From CAXMST01 sp963790085 (GTDB lineage Bacteria > Actinomycetota > Thermoleophilia > Solirubrobacterales > 70-9), in the NCBI GenBank assembly GCA_963790085.1, contig CAWBNH010000001.1, forward strand, positions 1 to 64,000: a DNA stretch of 64,000 nucleotides, written 5' to 3'. The notes under the pieces are model-generated. The model was not told the DNA's origin and searched no databases. It saw only the letters and a list, made by a program, of their open reading frames with translations. This document shows, one piece after another, positions 9,440-16,571 of this stretch; positions within the stretch are counted from its first letter, which is position 1, and the number at the start of each line of letters is the position of its first letter. The position numbers and the translations under genes were made by a program.

Positions 9440-9484
9440 AAGGGGGTCGCGTTGTAGTTCGGTCGCGATCCTGGCTGCGCTCAC
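8921..9484 (-). CDS. GIY-YIG nuclease family protein
   Basis: 187 residues from GTG at 9484, chosen because AGGAGG stands 8 nt upstream (9492-9497); a TTG extension to 9523 has no such site. GLY (in QGLYSWWM) and YIG (in ELLYIGIAP) form the paired strands of the GIY-YIG fold, with the conserved Arg in LRSRI. The rest (STFRLSLAALL, EHLRLRWFE, EPWLVEHRVIALL, PPLNLADN) matches my memory of a family of stand-alone bacterial GIY-YIG proteins of about this length. It probably cuts DNA; target and role are unknown. It is convergent with the truncated hypothetical gene copy, as in copy A. The region is rich in rearrangement, compatible with a role in mobility or defence. Confidence 0.75.
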   Translation of the reverse strand: MSAARIATELQRDPLSPEALTKRPEEGGVPHTQGLYSWWMKSGSLPGVTGPRHPRADFELLYIGIAPARAGSKATLRSRICGQHLGGNIGSSTFRLSLAALLAEQEGWHAASSGSRTKLTSEDNAALSAWQREHLRLRWFEQPEPWLVEHRVIALLKPPLNLADNPQHPFGATLRAARARLKAGARD

Positions 9485-9536
9485 GGCTCCATCCTCCTGC
9501 TCGAGGGCCTGCGGGGAGGACAAGGGCGGTGCGGTC

Positions 9537-9616
9537 TGCGCGGAGTTCGCGGCTCACTCAAGCCCGCGATGCCGTCCCTCATCCCATTTACCGGGCGATA
9601 GTTGCGCGATAGTCCT
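9537..9616. repeat. Arm-like repeat module 1
   Basis: The core GGGCGATAGTTGCGCGATAG plus TCCT at 9593-9616 is a tandem pair of GCGATAGT units and recurs at 10704-10729 and 13737-13762. It ends 104 bp before the tRNA half at 9721. A degenerate third unit (TGCGCGGAGTTC) stands at 9537. Proposed as integrase arm-type sites. The remaining sequence from 9485 to 9720 and from 9764 to 10000 contains no gene I can support. Confidence 0.5.
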
Positions 9617-9720
9617 GGGCCGCGTGTTCAAGTGATTGGGGCCATCGAGGCTTCCTCGGCGAGACCCGGAGGGGAGTGCGCAACCCGCATGTGCGAGCGG
9701 TTTGTGGCCGCTTCTTAGAA

Positions 9721-9763
9721 CGCGCCCGACAGGATTCGAACCTGTGACCTTCGGTTTCGTAGA
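9721..9763 (-). repeat. tRNA 3'-half copy 1 (anticodon loop to 3' end)
   Basis: On the minus strand it reads anticodon loop CTACGAA, stem ACCGA, variable AGGTC, T-arm ACAGG-TTCGAAT-CCTGT and acceptor CGGGCGC with G. No 5' half (expected acceptor GCGCCCG) lies nearby. The anticodon register gives ACG, so tRNA-Arg is the likely parent. A 3' half starting at the anticodon loop is what integration at a tRNA leaves behind. Confidence 0.75.
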
Positions 9764-10000
9764 AGAACAGTCAAGGAGGCGTCAGGCCGGGGACGACCAG
9801 GCTGGCGCTGCTCGATGTAGAGATCTCCGCCGCTCTGTGTAAGAACTCCTCGCCCCGGCGCCTCGTCATCTCCAGCGTTCGACGAGCGTCGCTAACTTCG
9901 CTGACCTCGGGCTCCTGCGGACCGACTAGGATCGCCACCAACCTGCGACCTGCGGTGAGGAAGAACCCGGCACGGGCGTGCCAGACCAGAGGAGGACGCG

Positions 10001-10474
10001 ATGACGAGGCAGGCCGAGTTCGGCGCCGAGGAGTGGCAGACGGTTGTCGCGGCGCCCGCGATCGCGGGTTTCATCGTCTCCGCTGCGCAGCGCGGCGACA
10101 CCAACCGCGAAGTCACGGCGATCGTGCAGGCGTACGTCGAGGCAGAGAAGGCGCACCCCAGTTCCGACCTGCTCGGCGAGATCGTCGCCACGGGGCCGGA
10201 GGGCGTTCCGGACCAGCCCTCGGTCCGTGAGGGGCCAGAGGCCGACGGCCTCGAGCGGATCCGGACGGCGGTCGCACTTCTCGAGGCGAAGGCGACGCCG
10301 GAGGAACTCGACACCTACAAGCGCTTCGCGCTGAACGTCGCCGAGCGCGCCGCCCTCGCTGCCAGGTCGGGTGACGTCCTCGGGATCGGTGGCGAGCTGG
10401 TCAGCGATGCGGAGCACGAGGCCCTCGAGCGGGTCACCGAGGCGCTCGGACTCCCGCCGGACGCCGTCGCCTGA
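10001..10474 (+). CDS. Conserved hypothetical protein
   Basis: 157 residues, soluble and alpha-helical. It resembles a widespread family I remember without a functional name: FGAEEWQTVVAAPAIAGFIV at the start, a middle EIVATGPE segment, then LLEAKATPEELDTYKRF and a C-terminal LGIGGELVSDAEHEALER. The GAGGAGG ribosome site 7 nt before the ATG is strong. It is the only gene between tRNA halves 1 and 2, so it is the cargo of the first cassette. No catalytic motif is visible. Confidence 0.7.
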   Translation: MTRQAEFGAEEWQTVVAAPAIAGFIVSAAQRGDTNREVTAIVQAYVEAEKAHPSSDLLGEIVATGPEGVPDQPSVREGPEADGLERIRTAVALLEAKATPEELDTYKRFALNVAERAALAARSGDVLGIGGELVSDAEHEALERVTEALGLPPDAVA

Positions 10475-10650
10475 TAGCGCACGCTCTGCAGGATTGACCG
10501 GCGCCGGGCTTCCCAACCCCCGTCCCCCACCGGATTGGCAGGTCTCGATCTCTCGCTGCCGCTTCGCGCAAGAAGCGGAACTGGGGCTTCGTGACCGGGA
10601 GCCCAAGGTCCGAAGCGACCCCGCTTGGCAAGCGAACACGGGATCAATCT

Positions 10651-10729
10651 GCGCGACAGTCCGGTCTTCCCGATGGCCCGCAATCCCTTTGTTCGTTTGG
10701 GTTCCGCGCGATAGTTGCGCGATGGTCCT
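10651..10729. repeat. Arm-like repeat module 2
   Basis: GCGCGACAGTCC at 10651, CCGCAATCCCTTTG at 10678 and the tandem CCGCGCGATAGTTGCGCGAT plus GGTCCT at 10704-10729. The module at 13684-13762 has the same three parts, with 53 bp between first and last in both. It ends 99 bp before tRNA half 2. The rest of 10475-10828 holds a CCGCTT/AAGCGG hairpin near 10559 that may terminate the hypothetical gene, and no other gene. Confidence 0.55.
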
Positions 10730-10828
10730 GCGCCGCGATCTGCGGGCTTGTGGCGCCTTGAGCGCCACCTGTAGCGGGGCCCTAGCTGAGAGGACCGCAT
10801 GAACAAGCGATTCATCGCCGCGGTGGAG

Positions 10829-10872
10829 CGCGCCCGACAGGATTCGAACCTGTGACCTTCGGTTTCGTAGAC
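10829..10872 (-). repeat. tRNA 3'-half copy 2
   Basis: Identical to copy 1 from the anticodon loop to the 3' end, and extends one or two bases further (GTCTACG). Unrelated sequence follows on the 5' side. It separates cassette 1 from cassette 2. Confidence 0.75.
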
Positions 10873-10924
10873 TCGATGTCGTAAGCAACCGACGGCGCTC
10901 GCTCTCCCGCCCAGGAGGCTACCG

Positions 10925-11767
10925 ATGGACTATCCCAACCCTGACCTGCTCGTCGACGTCGATTGGCTCTCCGACCATCGTGAGGATCCGGATCTCGTCC
11001 TCGTCGACTGTCCCTGGGACGACAACGCATTCACGCGAGCTCACATCCCTGGAGCCGTCGTCCGGCCGGGACACCCCTACATCAAGGAGCAGAACGAGGA
11101 CGGCGACCCTGAATTGCACGTTCTTGGACCGAAGGGCTTCGAGGCGTTGGCTGCCGAGCTGGGGATCGGCGACGGCAAGCGCATCGTCCTCTACGACGAT
11201 TGGGGCAACCACTTTGCGGCGCGTCTGTGGTGGGTCCTTCGCTACTACGGATTCGAGAATGCAGCGCTTCTCGATGGCGGCTGGCAGGGCTGGGTCGAGG
11301 CCGGCAAGCCTGTCTCCGTGGCCACGACCGAGCCGTCGCCGGCACCCGCTTTCAGCGCGTCCCCACAGCCACATCGCATCGTCGCCACCGACGAGCTCCT
11401 CGCCGAGCACGCAGGGCCCGCCTGGCAGGTTCTCGACTGCCGCTCCGACTCCGAGTACGAGGGGAGCTCGTCGTCGAATCGTCGCGCCGGACACATCCCC
11501 GAGGCGGTGCACATCGAGTGGAGTCGGTTCCTCGAGAACGGCGGCGACCACGAAGCCGTCCGTCGGTTTCGCAGCGCCGACGAGATCCAGGCTCTCTTGG
11601 AGGCCGCCGGTGTCGAGCGTGACGCCACCATCGTCACCCACTGCCAGGCCGCGGTGCGCGGTGCTCACGGTGCTTTCGTCCTCGAGCTGATGGGGTATCG
11701 CCCACCGCGCCTGTACGACGGGTCGATGGCCGAATGGGCAAACCGGGACGACACGCCCCTGAGCTGA
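10925..11767 (+). CDS. sseA: Thiosulfate/3-mercaptopyruvate sulfurtransferase (two rhodanese domains)
   Basis: 280 residues, the usual length for tandem rhodanese enzymes. The N-terminal inactive domain contains LVDCPWDDNAFTRAHIPGA and VLYDDWGNHFAARLWW. The C-terminal catalytic domain has VLDCRSDSEYEG, RAGHIPEAVHIEW and the active loop HCQAAVRGAH, with the Cys that carries the persulfide at about residue 238. The loop reads CQAAVR rather than the more usual CxGG(V/I)R, so donor preference cannot be deduced. An AGGAGG site lies 7 nt before the ATG. It transfers sulfur from thiosulfate or mercaptopyruvate to an acceptor, in the cytoplasm. It lies directly after tRNA half 2, as first cargo gene of the cassette. 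Confidence 0.85.
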   Translation: MDYPNPDLLVDVDWLSDHREDPDLVLVDCPWDDNAFTRAHIPGAVVRPGHPYIKEQNEDGDPELHVLGPKGFEALAAELGIGDGKRIVLYDDWGNHFAARLWWVLRYYGFENAALLDGGWQGWVEAGKPVSVATTEPSPAPAFSASPQPHRIVATDELLAEHAGPAWQVLDCRSDSEYEGSSSSNRRAGHIPEAVHIEWSRFLENGGDHEAVRRFRSADEIQALLEAAGVERDATIVTHCQAAVRGAHGAFVLELMGYRPPRLYDGSMAEWANRDDTPLS

Positions 11768-12225
11768 GGACCCGTCGTAAACGCCGTGCCTGCCTCGAAG
11801 GCGCGTCCGTGCTGGTGCGGGAGAGCGCCGATTGCCGCAGCGATCGAGTCGCGGTTCCACGAGGGGCAATAGCGGTGCGCGGCGGTGGAAGGTGCCCACA
11901 GCCAGACGCTTCCGCCGGTTCCGCTGGAGGTCAGGCAGATCGTCGGAGATCTGAGTCGCTCTCAGGTGCTCGCGATCGTGAATCCAATCTGGATCAGCCG
12001 TGAGCGACCGTCAAGACTGAGAGCGGGCATCAAGATTGGCGGCCGGCTGGTGATGACTCCCGGCGAGGAAGTCAAGGGGTAATCGAAGCGGACGGCCTAC
12101 GGAGACACAGTTGCCAAGGCCATCCGGCCGCTGCTCCCAGACGCATGAAGCGCTCGCTCGTGAGATCGACCATCTCCTGTCGCGCAGCGGCGCGGTACTC
12201 GCGCTGCGCCTGCTCCACGTGCGAC
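11768..12225. other. Intergenic stretch with possible gene remnant
   Basis: No gene I can defend. A 65-codon frame at 11885-12082 lacks a ribosome site. A short stretch ending at 12148 reads YGDTVAKAIRPLLPDA then stop, which looks like the tail of a broken gene but is too short to identify. Confidence 0.3.
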
Positions 12226-13134
12226 TCAGCCGGGTCGCTCTCGATCGAGGGTCGCGTCGTCGAAGGAACGAGGGTCTTCGGCCGGCTCGAGATGAGTGAA
12301 AACGATCACGTAGGGAAGCGGCTCGCGAAGCGCCGCCTCGATCTCCTCGGCGAGATCGTGCCCGCGCTGCACACTCCAGGCTCCGGGCACCAAGACGTGG
12401 ACCGAGACGAAGGCGCGGGATCCAGCCTGGCGCGTCCGCAGTGCGTGAAAGCCGACACCGCCTCCGCCGAAGCGAGCGAGAACCTCATGGATCTGCTCCT
12501 GTTCCTCGGGACTGAGGGCTCGGTCCATCAAGCCGCCGGCGGAGCGCCGCACAAGGACGCCGCCGGTGACGACGATGTTGGCGGCAACCGCAAGAGCGAT
12601 AATCGGATCGAGCCGCTCCCAACCGGTGAGAGCTACGGCAGCCACTGCCAGGATCACCCCCGCCGACGTCCACACGTCGGTCATCAGATGCTTGCCGTCC
12701 GCTTCGAGCACGATCGAGCGTTCAGCGCGACCAACCCGGATCAACAGATAGCCGACCGTGAGGTTGATGCCCGATGCAACAGCGGAAAGGATTAGCCCGA
12801 CGCCGACGTCGGCCAGAGGTTCTGGGTCGAAGAGTCGCGGCGCCGCCGCAATGACGATTACCACGGCGGCAACCACGACCAACGCTCCCTCCACGCCCGC
12901 CGAGAAGTACTCGGCCTTCGTATGCCCGTATGCGTGTTCCTCATCGGGCGGCTTGGCCGCCCACTGAAGGGCTCCCATTGCGCCGACCGCCGCCGCCAGG
13001 TTCACAAGAGACTCGGCCGCGTCCGAGAGCAAGCCGACCGAACCGGTGAGCAACCAAGCCGTCACCTTCAGCGCGATCGTCGCTGCGGCAGCACCGATCG
13101 AAAGCCACATGAGGCGAAGAAGCCGACTCTGCAT
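12226..13134 (-). CDS. Cation diffusion facilitator family transporter
   Basis: 302 residues with about six membrane spans and a cytoplasmic C-terminal domain. Family marks: LLSDAAESLVNLAA in span 2, EHAYGHTKAEY in the loop after it, ADGKHLMTDVWTSAG in span 5 (His and Asp of the transport site) and a ferredoxin-like tail with VSVHVLVPG. Such proteins exchange Zn, Fe, Co or Mn for protons to detoxify metal. The hexamer TAACTT seven nt before the ATG suggests a leaderless transcript, and a 19-bp palindrome lies 64 bp upstream. It faces the sulfurtransferase gene in cassette 2. The metal is undetermined. Confidence 0.85.
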   Translation of the reverse strand: MQSRLLRLMWLSIGAAAATIALKVTAWLLTGSVGLLSDAAESLVNLAAAVGAMGALQWAAKPPDEEHAYGHTKAEYFSAGVEGALVVVAAVVIVIAAAPRLFDPEPLADVGVGLILSAVASGINLTVGYLLIRVGRAERSIVLEADGKHLMTDVWTSAGVILAVAAVALTGWERLDPIIALAVAANIVVTGGVLVRRSAGGLMDRALSPEEQEQIHEVLARFGGGGVGFHALRTRQAGSRAFVSVHVLVPGAWSVQRGHDLAEEIEAALREPLPYVIVFTHLEPAEDPRSFDDATLDRERPG

Positions 13135-13197
13135 GGGCGAAAAGTTAGAGATCAGCCTGGGCGCGGCGTCTATCTCAATACGTGAACCGCCACGCCA

Positions 13198-13216
13198 ATA
13201 ACTGCTAGGCAGTTAT
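13198..13216. promoter_or_regulatory. Palindrome upstream of the cation efflux gene
   Basis: ATAACTGC-TAG-GCAGTTAT, perfect 8-bp arms, 64 bp upstream of the transporter start. The AT content stands out from its surroundings. It may be an operator for a metal sensor, but no regulator gene is adjacent. Confidence 0.4.
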
Positions 13217-13281
13217 CCGCGACAGCCGCCTCGACGGCTCGCCAACCCGTCGCATTCGTCTTGATCAAGGCGATTCGAGAA

Positions 13282-13325
13282 CGCGCCCGACAGGATTCGA
13301 ACCTGTGACCTTCGGTTTGGTAGTT
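13282..13325 (-). repeat. tRNA 3'-half copy 3 (mutated anticodon)
   Basis: Same 3' half, but the loop reads CTACCAA instead of CTACGAA. The arm-like repeat module found before the other copies is missing at the expected position near 13155-13180. It ends cassette 2. Confidence 0.7.
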
Positions 13326-13373
13326 TCGAAGTCAGGCTGAAGCATTTGCGCTTGGAGCAGCTGCCGGCGCCGA

Positions 13374-13570
13374 ATGGAGTCGAGCGGCGTGCCCGGGGAG
13401 ATCCACGTCACCGGGCGTGTCCGCGACGCGCTCGACTCCACGTTTCGCTTCTGCAACCGGGGCGCTGTCGAGATCAAGGGCAAAGGACCGATGACGACCT
13501 ACCTGCTCGAAGCTCCAGGCCGCAACGCGAGGCCGACCGAGGCGCGCAGCCCTAGCCGTCCGCAATCAGG
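13374..13570 (+). pseudogene. Class III adenylate/guanylate cyclase, C-terminal fragment
   Basis: About 45 recognisable residues: MESSGVPGEIHVTGRVRDAL, FRFCNRGAVEIKGKGPM and TTYLL, the standard end of a class III cyclase catalytic domain. Everything upstream is missing; tRNA half 3 ends about 50 bp before it. The frame then runs on without family resemblance through the repeat module and tRNA half 4 to a stop at 13892. A remnant captured in cassette 3. Confidence 0.6.
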
Positions 13571-13683
13571 AACTGCTGCTCGGCGCGATGACGAACTGCG
13601 CGATACGGCCCGGACCAGAGACGAACATGAGGCCGGCCCGCGAGGTTCGGGAACCGCCTCTGACCTAGCTCCCAAGGGTTCTT

Positions 13684-13762
13684 GCGCGACAGTCCACCCG
13701 CGCGAAGGCCCCGCAATCCCTTTGCTCATCTCACATCCGCGCGATGGTTGCGCGATGGTCCT
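13684..13762. repeat. Arm-like repeat module 3
   Basis: GCGCGACAGTCC at 13684, CCGCAATCCCTTTG at 13711 and the tandem CCGCGCGATGGTTGCGCGAT plus GGTCCT at 13737-13762. It ends 103 bp before tRNA half 4, close to the 99 and 104 bp seen at the other two sites. Confidence 0.55.
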
Positions 13763-14147
13763 CGGCCCAATGTTGAAGCGGTTCGTGCGTTTGGTGCGGT
13801 TTGGCGGCCTCTGCCGAACCGTCTCGGATCCGCGTGTCCATGCGGTTTGTGCCGGATCCGAGGTACGCGCCCGACAGGATTCGAACCTGTGACCTTCGGT
13901 TTCGTAGACCGAAGGGCGATATCGCCACGGCTCCGGCTACGCAGCTCTGCGCTGCCGGCCCGCACCGCGGTCCTCGCTCTGATCGTGGACGGGAGCGCTC
14001 CGCGGCCTGGGCCTGGATCACGCGGATCGAGTGCTCGCAGCTCTGCTTGCTGGTCATCAGCTCTGAGGCGGCCATGATCTCGTTGTTGTCGCCGACGGCG
14101 CGCCACCAGTACTGGCCGTCGTCGCTGCGGCGGATTGCGAAGTACAT
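13731..14147 (-). CDS. DUF1508 (YegP-like) domain protein with read-through tail
   Basis: The first 48 residues (MYFAIRRSDDGQYWWRAV, NEIMAASELMTSKQSCEHSI) match the DUF1508 repeat, a small beta-alpha domain of unknown function. GAAGGAGG five nt before the ATG is a strong ribosome site. Beyond about residue 51 the frame runs into low-complexity sequence, then through tRNA half 4, giving the tell-tale RNRRSQVRILSG peptide, and ends inside repeat module 3. The native C-terminus was therefore probably lost when the last cassette integrated. Only the domain at about 13995-14147 should be trusted. Confidence 0.55.
   Translation of the reverse strand: MYFAIRRSDDGQYWWRAVGDNNEIMAASELMTSKQSCEHSIRVIQAQAAERSRPRSERGPRCGPAAQSCVAGAVAISPFGLRNRRSQVRILSGAYLGSGTNRMDTRIRDGSAEAAKPHQTHEPLQHWAEDHRATIARM
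13866..13915 (-). repeat. tRNA 3'-half copy 4 with complete anticodon arm
   Basis: The longest copy: the anticodon stem is paired on both sides (CTTCGGT-CTACGAA-ACCGAAG). Upstream on the minus strand there is no canonical D-arm and no GCGCCCG acceptor strand, so it is still not a full tRNA. The parent tRNA-Arg(ACG) must lie elsewhere. Confidence 0.7.
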
Positions 14148-14285
14148 CTGAGCCTCCTTCGCCGGCCGCGGGGTCGGGGTTCGGTCTGGCTTCGTCGTAT
14201 CCCGGCCGACATCAGGTGGATAGCGCCTGCGCCGGACGGCGCGGGCGGGGCGGCGGGCCCGCGGGGCGGCGCCTCGGCGGTCGGC

Positions 14286-15680
14286 CTAACCCACCTGGCC
14301 CCGCAGGAACTTCCTCAGCGTCCGCACGAACTCGTTCTTCGGGTGCGCGGTCAGCGGGTCGATGTGGGTGTAGGCGTTCTCGCGGTTGACGAGCCGCAGC
14401 TTGCTCGCCGGGATCGACGACTGATCGGCGAGCGACTGCGCCGCGTCGAGCACCCGCTGGCCGCCGAGCGCGGCGCCGAAGGCGTAGATCGGCATCGGGC
14501 CGAGATCGTCGCCGTGGATCGCGTCGAGGTCGAGCACGTCCTGGGTCGGGTTGTCATTGCCGGCGGCGACCCCGCCCGAGTCGAGGTTGAGCCTGCTCGG
14601 GTGATACCAGGCGGTGCCGTCCATGCCCTGGAGATTGGGCGCGGCGAACGCCTTCGCCACCCGCCGCAGCGGACTGATCTCGCCGGCGCGGACCCAGTCG
14701 CGGGGAGCGCCACTCTTCGCCAGCCGGCCGGCGTTGACCTGGGCGGCCCGCAGGCTCGAGGGCGAGGTCTCGGCGTCGAGCGCGAAGCCGTAGCCGCCGC
14801 GGTTGGTCGGCTGCACCGGCGCCTTCAGGTTGCCGGGCAGAAGCGGCCAGTCGTGGAGCACCGAGGGCTCCTTCGGCGCATACAGCGCCAGGTCCGCCCC
14901 GACCGAGTTGAAGAGGCCGCTGAACGGAGCATCGATGCCGCCGAACGAGAGCCAGGGCGAGTCCGCGGCGAGCTGGTTCAGCCGGTCGGTCGCCTCGGCC
15001 GGGGTCAGGCTCGGGTCGGGGCCGCTGCCGCCGTCGATGAAGACGAGGCCGTCGAGGCCGCGGGCGCCGGGGCGGCCGTTGAAGTCCCAGGTCGCGTAGG
15101 CGGAGGTGATCGAGCCGCCGAGCGAGTGGCCGCCCATGACCACGGTCTTCGCCTTGCGGTTGGCGCGGTCGACGACCCGCTTCAGGTCCTCGACCGCGAC
15201 CCTCATCCCCCACTCGCGGCCGAAGCCGACCTCGCTGTCGGGGATGAACTCGAAGTGGTCGGTGATCGTCGGGTCGGTGAGCCAGAGCAGGTAGTAGTCG
15301 GCCATCTCCTCGACCGTCGCCTCGCCGAGCTTGACCTGGTCGAAGACCGACTGGTCCTCGAGCTGGGTGCCGCGGCGCTCGATCGACCAGACCTGCCAGT
15401 TGGTGGTCTTCTTCGTGATCAGCTTCGCCAGCGGGTAGAAGTAGGCGGCGGCGCCGGAGGTGCCGGGGTTGAGGATCAGGATCTTCTTCGCCTTCGGCGG
15501 CCCGACCTTGAGCACGCCGACCTTGTCGAGCTTCGAGGGGGTGCTCGCCTCGTCGTAGCCCTGATACCAACGGAAGTCGGTCGCCGCCGTGGCTCCCTGG
15601 GCGGCCGGCGCGGCGAGCGCGAACCCGGCCGCGACGGCGGCGGTCGCGATCACGAACCTGATCATCCTGCCTGCAAACAC
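14286..15680 (-). CDS. Secreted alpha/beta hydrolase
   Basis: 464 residues from GTG at 15680, with GGAGAGACC just upstream. A signal peptide (FVIATAAVAAGFALAAPAAQ) ends near residue 30. The nucleophile elbow GGHSLGGS puts the Ser at 186; ILNPGTSGAAAYFYPL near 70 is the oxyanion strand; VFIDGGSGPD and the C-terminal AYTHIDPL supply candidate Asp and His. It belongs to a secreted hydrolase group common in Actinobacteria; whether ester, lipid or peptide is cut is unknown. Neighbours give no hint, as the gene stands alone. Confidence 0.8.
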   Translation of the reverse strand: MFAGRMIRFVIATAAVAAGFALAAPAAQGATAATDFRWYQGYDEASTPSKLDKVGVLKVGPPKAKKILILNPGTSGAAAYFYPLAKLITKKTTNWQVWSIERRGTQLEDQSVFDQVKLGEATVEEMADYYLLWLTDPTITDHFEFIPDSEVGFGREWGMRVAVEDLKRVVDRANRKAKTVVMGGHSLGGSITSAYATWDFNGRPGARGLDGLVFIDGGSGPDPSLTPAEATDRLNQLAADSPWLSFGGIDAPFSGLFNSVGADLALYAPKEPSVLHDWPLLPGNLKAPVQPTNRGGYGFALDAETSPSSLRAAQVNAGRLAKSGAPRDWVRAGEISPLRRVAKAFAAPNLQGMDGTAWYHPSRLNLDSGGVAAGNDNPTQDVLDLDAIHGDDLGPMPIYAFGAALGGQRVLDAAQSLADQSSIPASKLRLVNRENAYTHIDPLTAHPKNEFVRTLRKFLRGQVG

Positions 15681-15798
15681 GGTCTCTCCCAGCTCTCCTC
15701 GCGGCCCCCTCCGCCGCCGCGCCCCAGCGAGCCCGGCGACGGTCCCGAACGATACCCGCCGGGACCACCGGCGGCGCTCTGCGGGCTCGGACCCGTGG

Positions 15799-16227
15799 TC
15801 AGGCCGCGGCCGGCGGCCCCTCGATCGCGCCGAGCTGCTGCATCAGCGCCATCGTGTCGGAGATCCCCCAGTGCTCGACGATCTGCCCGTCGGCGACCCG
15901 GACGATGTCGATCACCGCCATGTCCATCTCGCGGCCGGTCGCGGGGATCCCCATGAACTCGCCCTCGTGGGTGCCGAGGAAGCGGCTGCGGATCACGACC
16001 GTGTCGCCCTCGGCCAGCAGCTGCTCGATCTCGACCCGGAAGTCGGGAAAGGCCGCGTGGGTCATCTCGAGGAAGGCGCGGACGCCGTCGCGGCCGGGCG
16101 GCTGGCCGGGCATCTCCTCGTGCTCGACCACGTCGGCGGAGACGAACTCGTCGATCCGGTCGAGCTCGCCGCCGCCGAGCACCTCCTCCATGAAGCTCCG
16201 GCAGAGCTCCTTCGGCTCAACTGACAT
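15799..16227 (-). CDS. SnoaL-like ester cyclase/NTF2-fold protein
   Basis: 142 residues from ATG at 16227, with AGAGGAGG seven nt upstream. The SnoaL pattern is clear: FMEEVLGGGELDRIDEFV, VVEHEE, PGRDGVRAFLEMTHAAFPDF, VVIRSRFLGTHEGEFMGIPA and ADGQIVEHW. The family includes polyketide cyclases and many uncharacterised small-molecule enzymes. No pathway genes flank it. Annotation beyond the fold is not justified. Confidence 0.8.
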   Translation of the reverse strand: MSVEPKELCRSFMEEVLGGGELDRIDEFVSADVVEHEEMPGQPPGRDGVRAFLEMTHAAFPDFRVEIEQLLAEGDTVVIRSRFLGTHEGEFMGIPATGREMDMAVIDIVRVADGQIVEHWGISDTMALMQQLGAIEGPPAAA

Positions 16228-16402
16228 CGCTGCCTCCTCTCCCCACCGCTCGTTCTTCGGTCGTCCCCAACCTACTCCGAGACGGGTTCGCATGCGCTCC
16301 GGAAGCGGCGGGGCGACCCGGCGCCGGGTCGGTCCACGGCTGCGGCGGGCTGATCGCCCTGGCCGGGCCGGGAGCCGGCGCCGAGGCGCTGGTTCGCGGC
16401 CC

Positions 16403-16558
16403 GGCCAGTACACCCACTACTACGGCTACGTCGGCCGCCCCGAGGGCGCGATCCACTTCGCCGGCGAGCACACCGCGACCGCCAACCAGGGCTTCCTCGA
16501 GGGCGCGGTGCGCTCCGGCGAGCGGGCCGCCGACGCGATCGCCGCCGCGGTCGGCTGA
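16403..16558 (+). pseudogene. Flavin amine oxidase, C-terminal fragment
   Basis: About 50 residues: GQYTHYYGYVGRPEGAIHFA, then GEHTATANQGFLEGAVRSG and ERAADAI, the FAD-binding end of monoamine-oxidase-type enzymes, followed by a stop. The sequence to the left, up to the SnoaL gene start, is not recognisable in any frame. A relic of a deleted oxidase gene. Confidence 0.65.
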
Positions 16559-16571
16559 GGGACCGACTTGC

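Noticed and set aside
11885..12082. 65-codon gene in the cassette 2 intergenic region
   Set aside because: No ribosome site or promoter, and no family resemblance; coding cannot be supported.
13866..13960. Complete tRNA-Arg gene at the fourth copy
   Set aside because: The anticodon, T and 3' acceptor parts are perfect, but no D-arm and no 5' acceptor strand complementary to CGGGCGC lie upstream.
13731..14106. Protein-coding frames reading RNRRSQVRILSG or TKPKVTGSNPVGR across the tRNA halves
   Set aside because: These peptides are the translation of the tRNA 3' half itself and recur at each copy; they are artefacts, not proteins.
14343..15956. Long plus-strand frame opposite the secreted hydrolase
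   Set aside because: Composition is Arg/Gly/Val-rich without any motif. The minus-strand product has a signal peptide and GHSLGG, so this is a high-GC antisense shadow.
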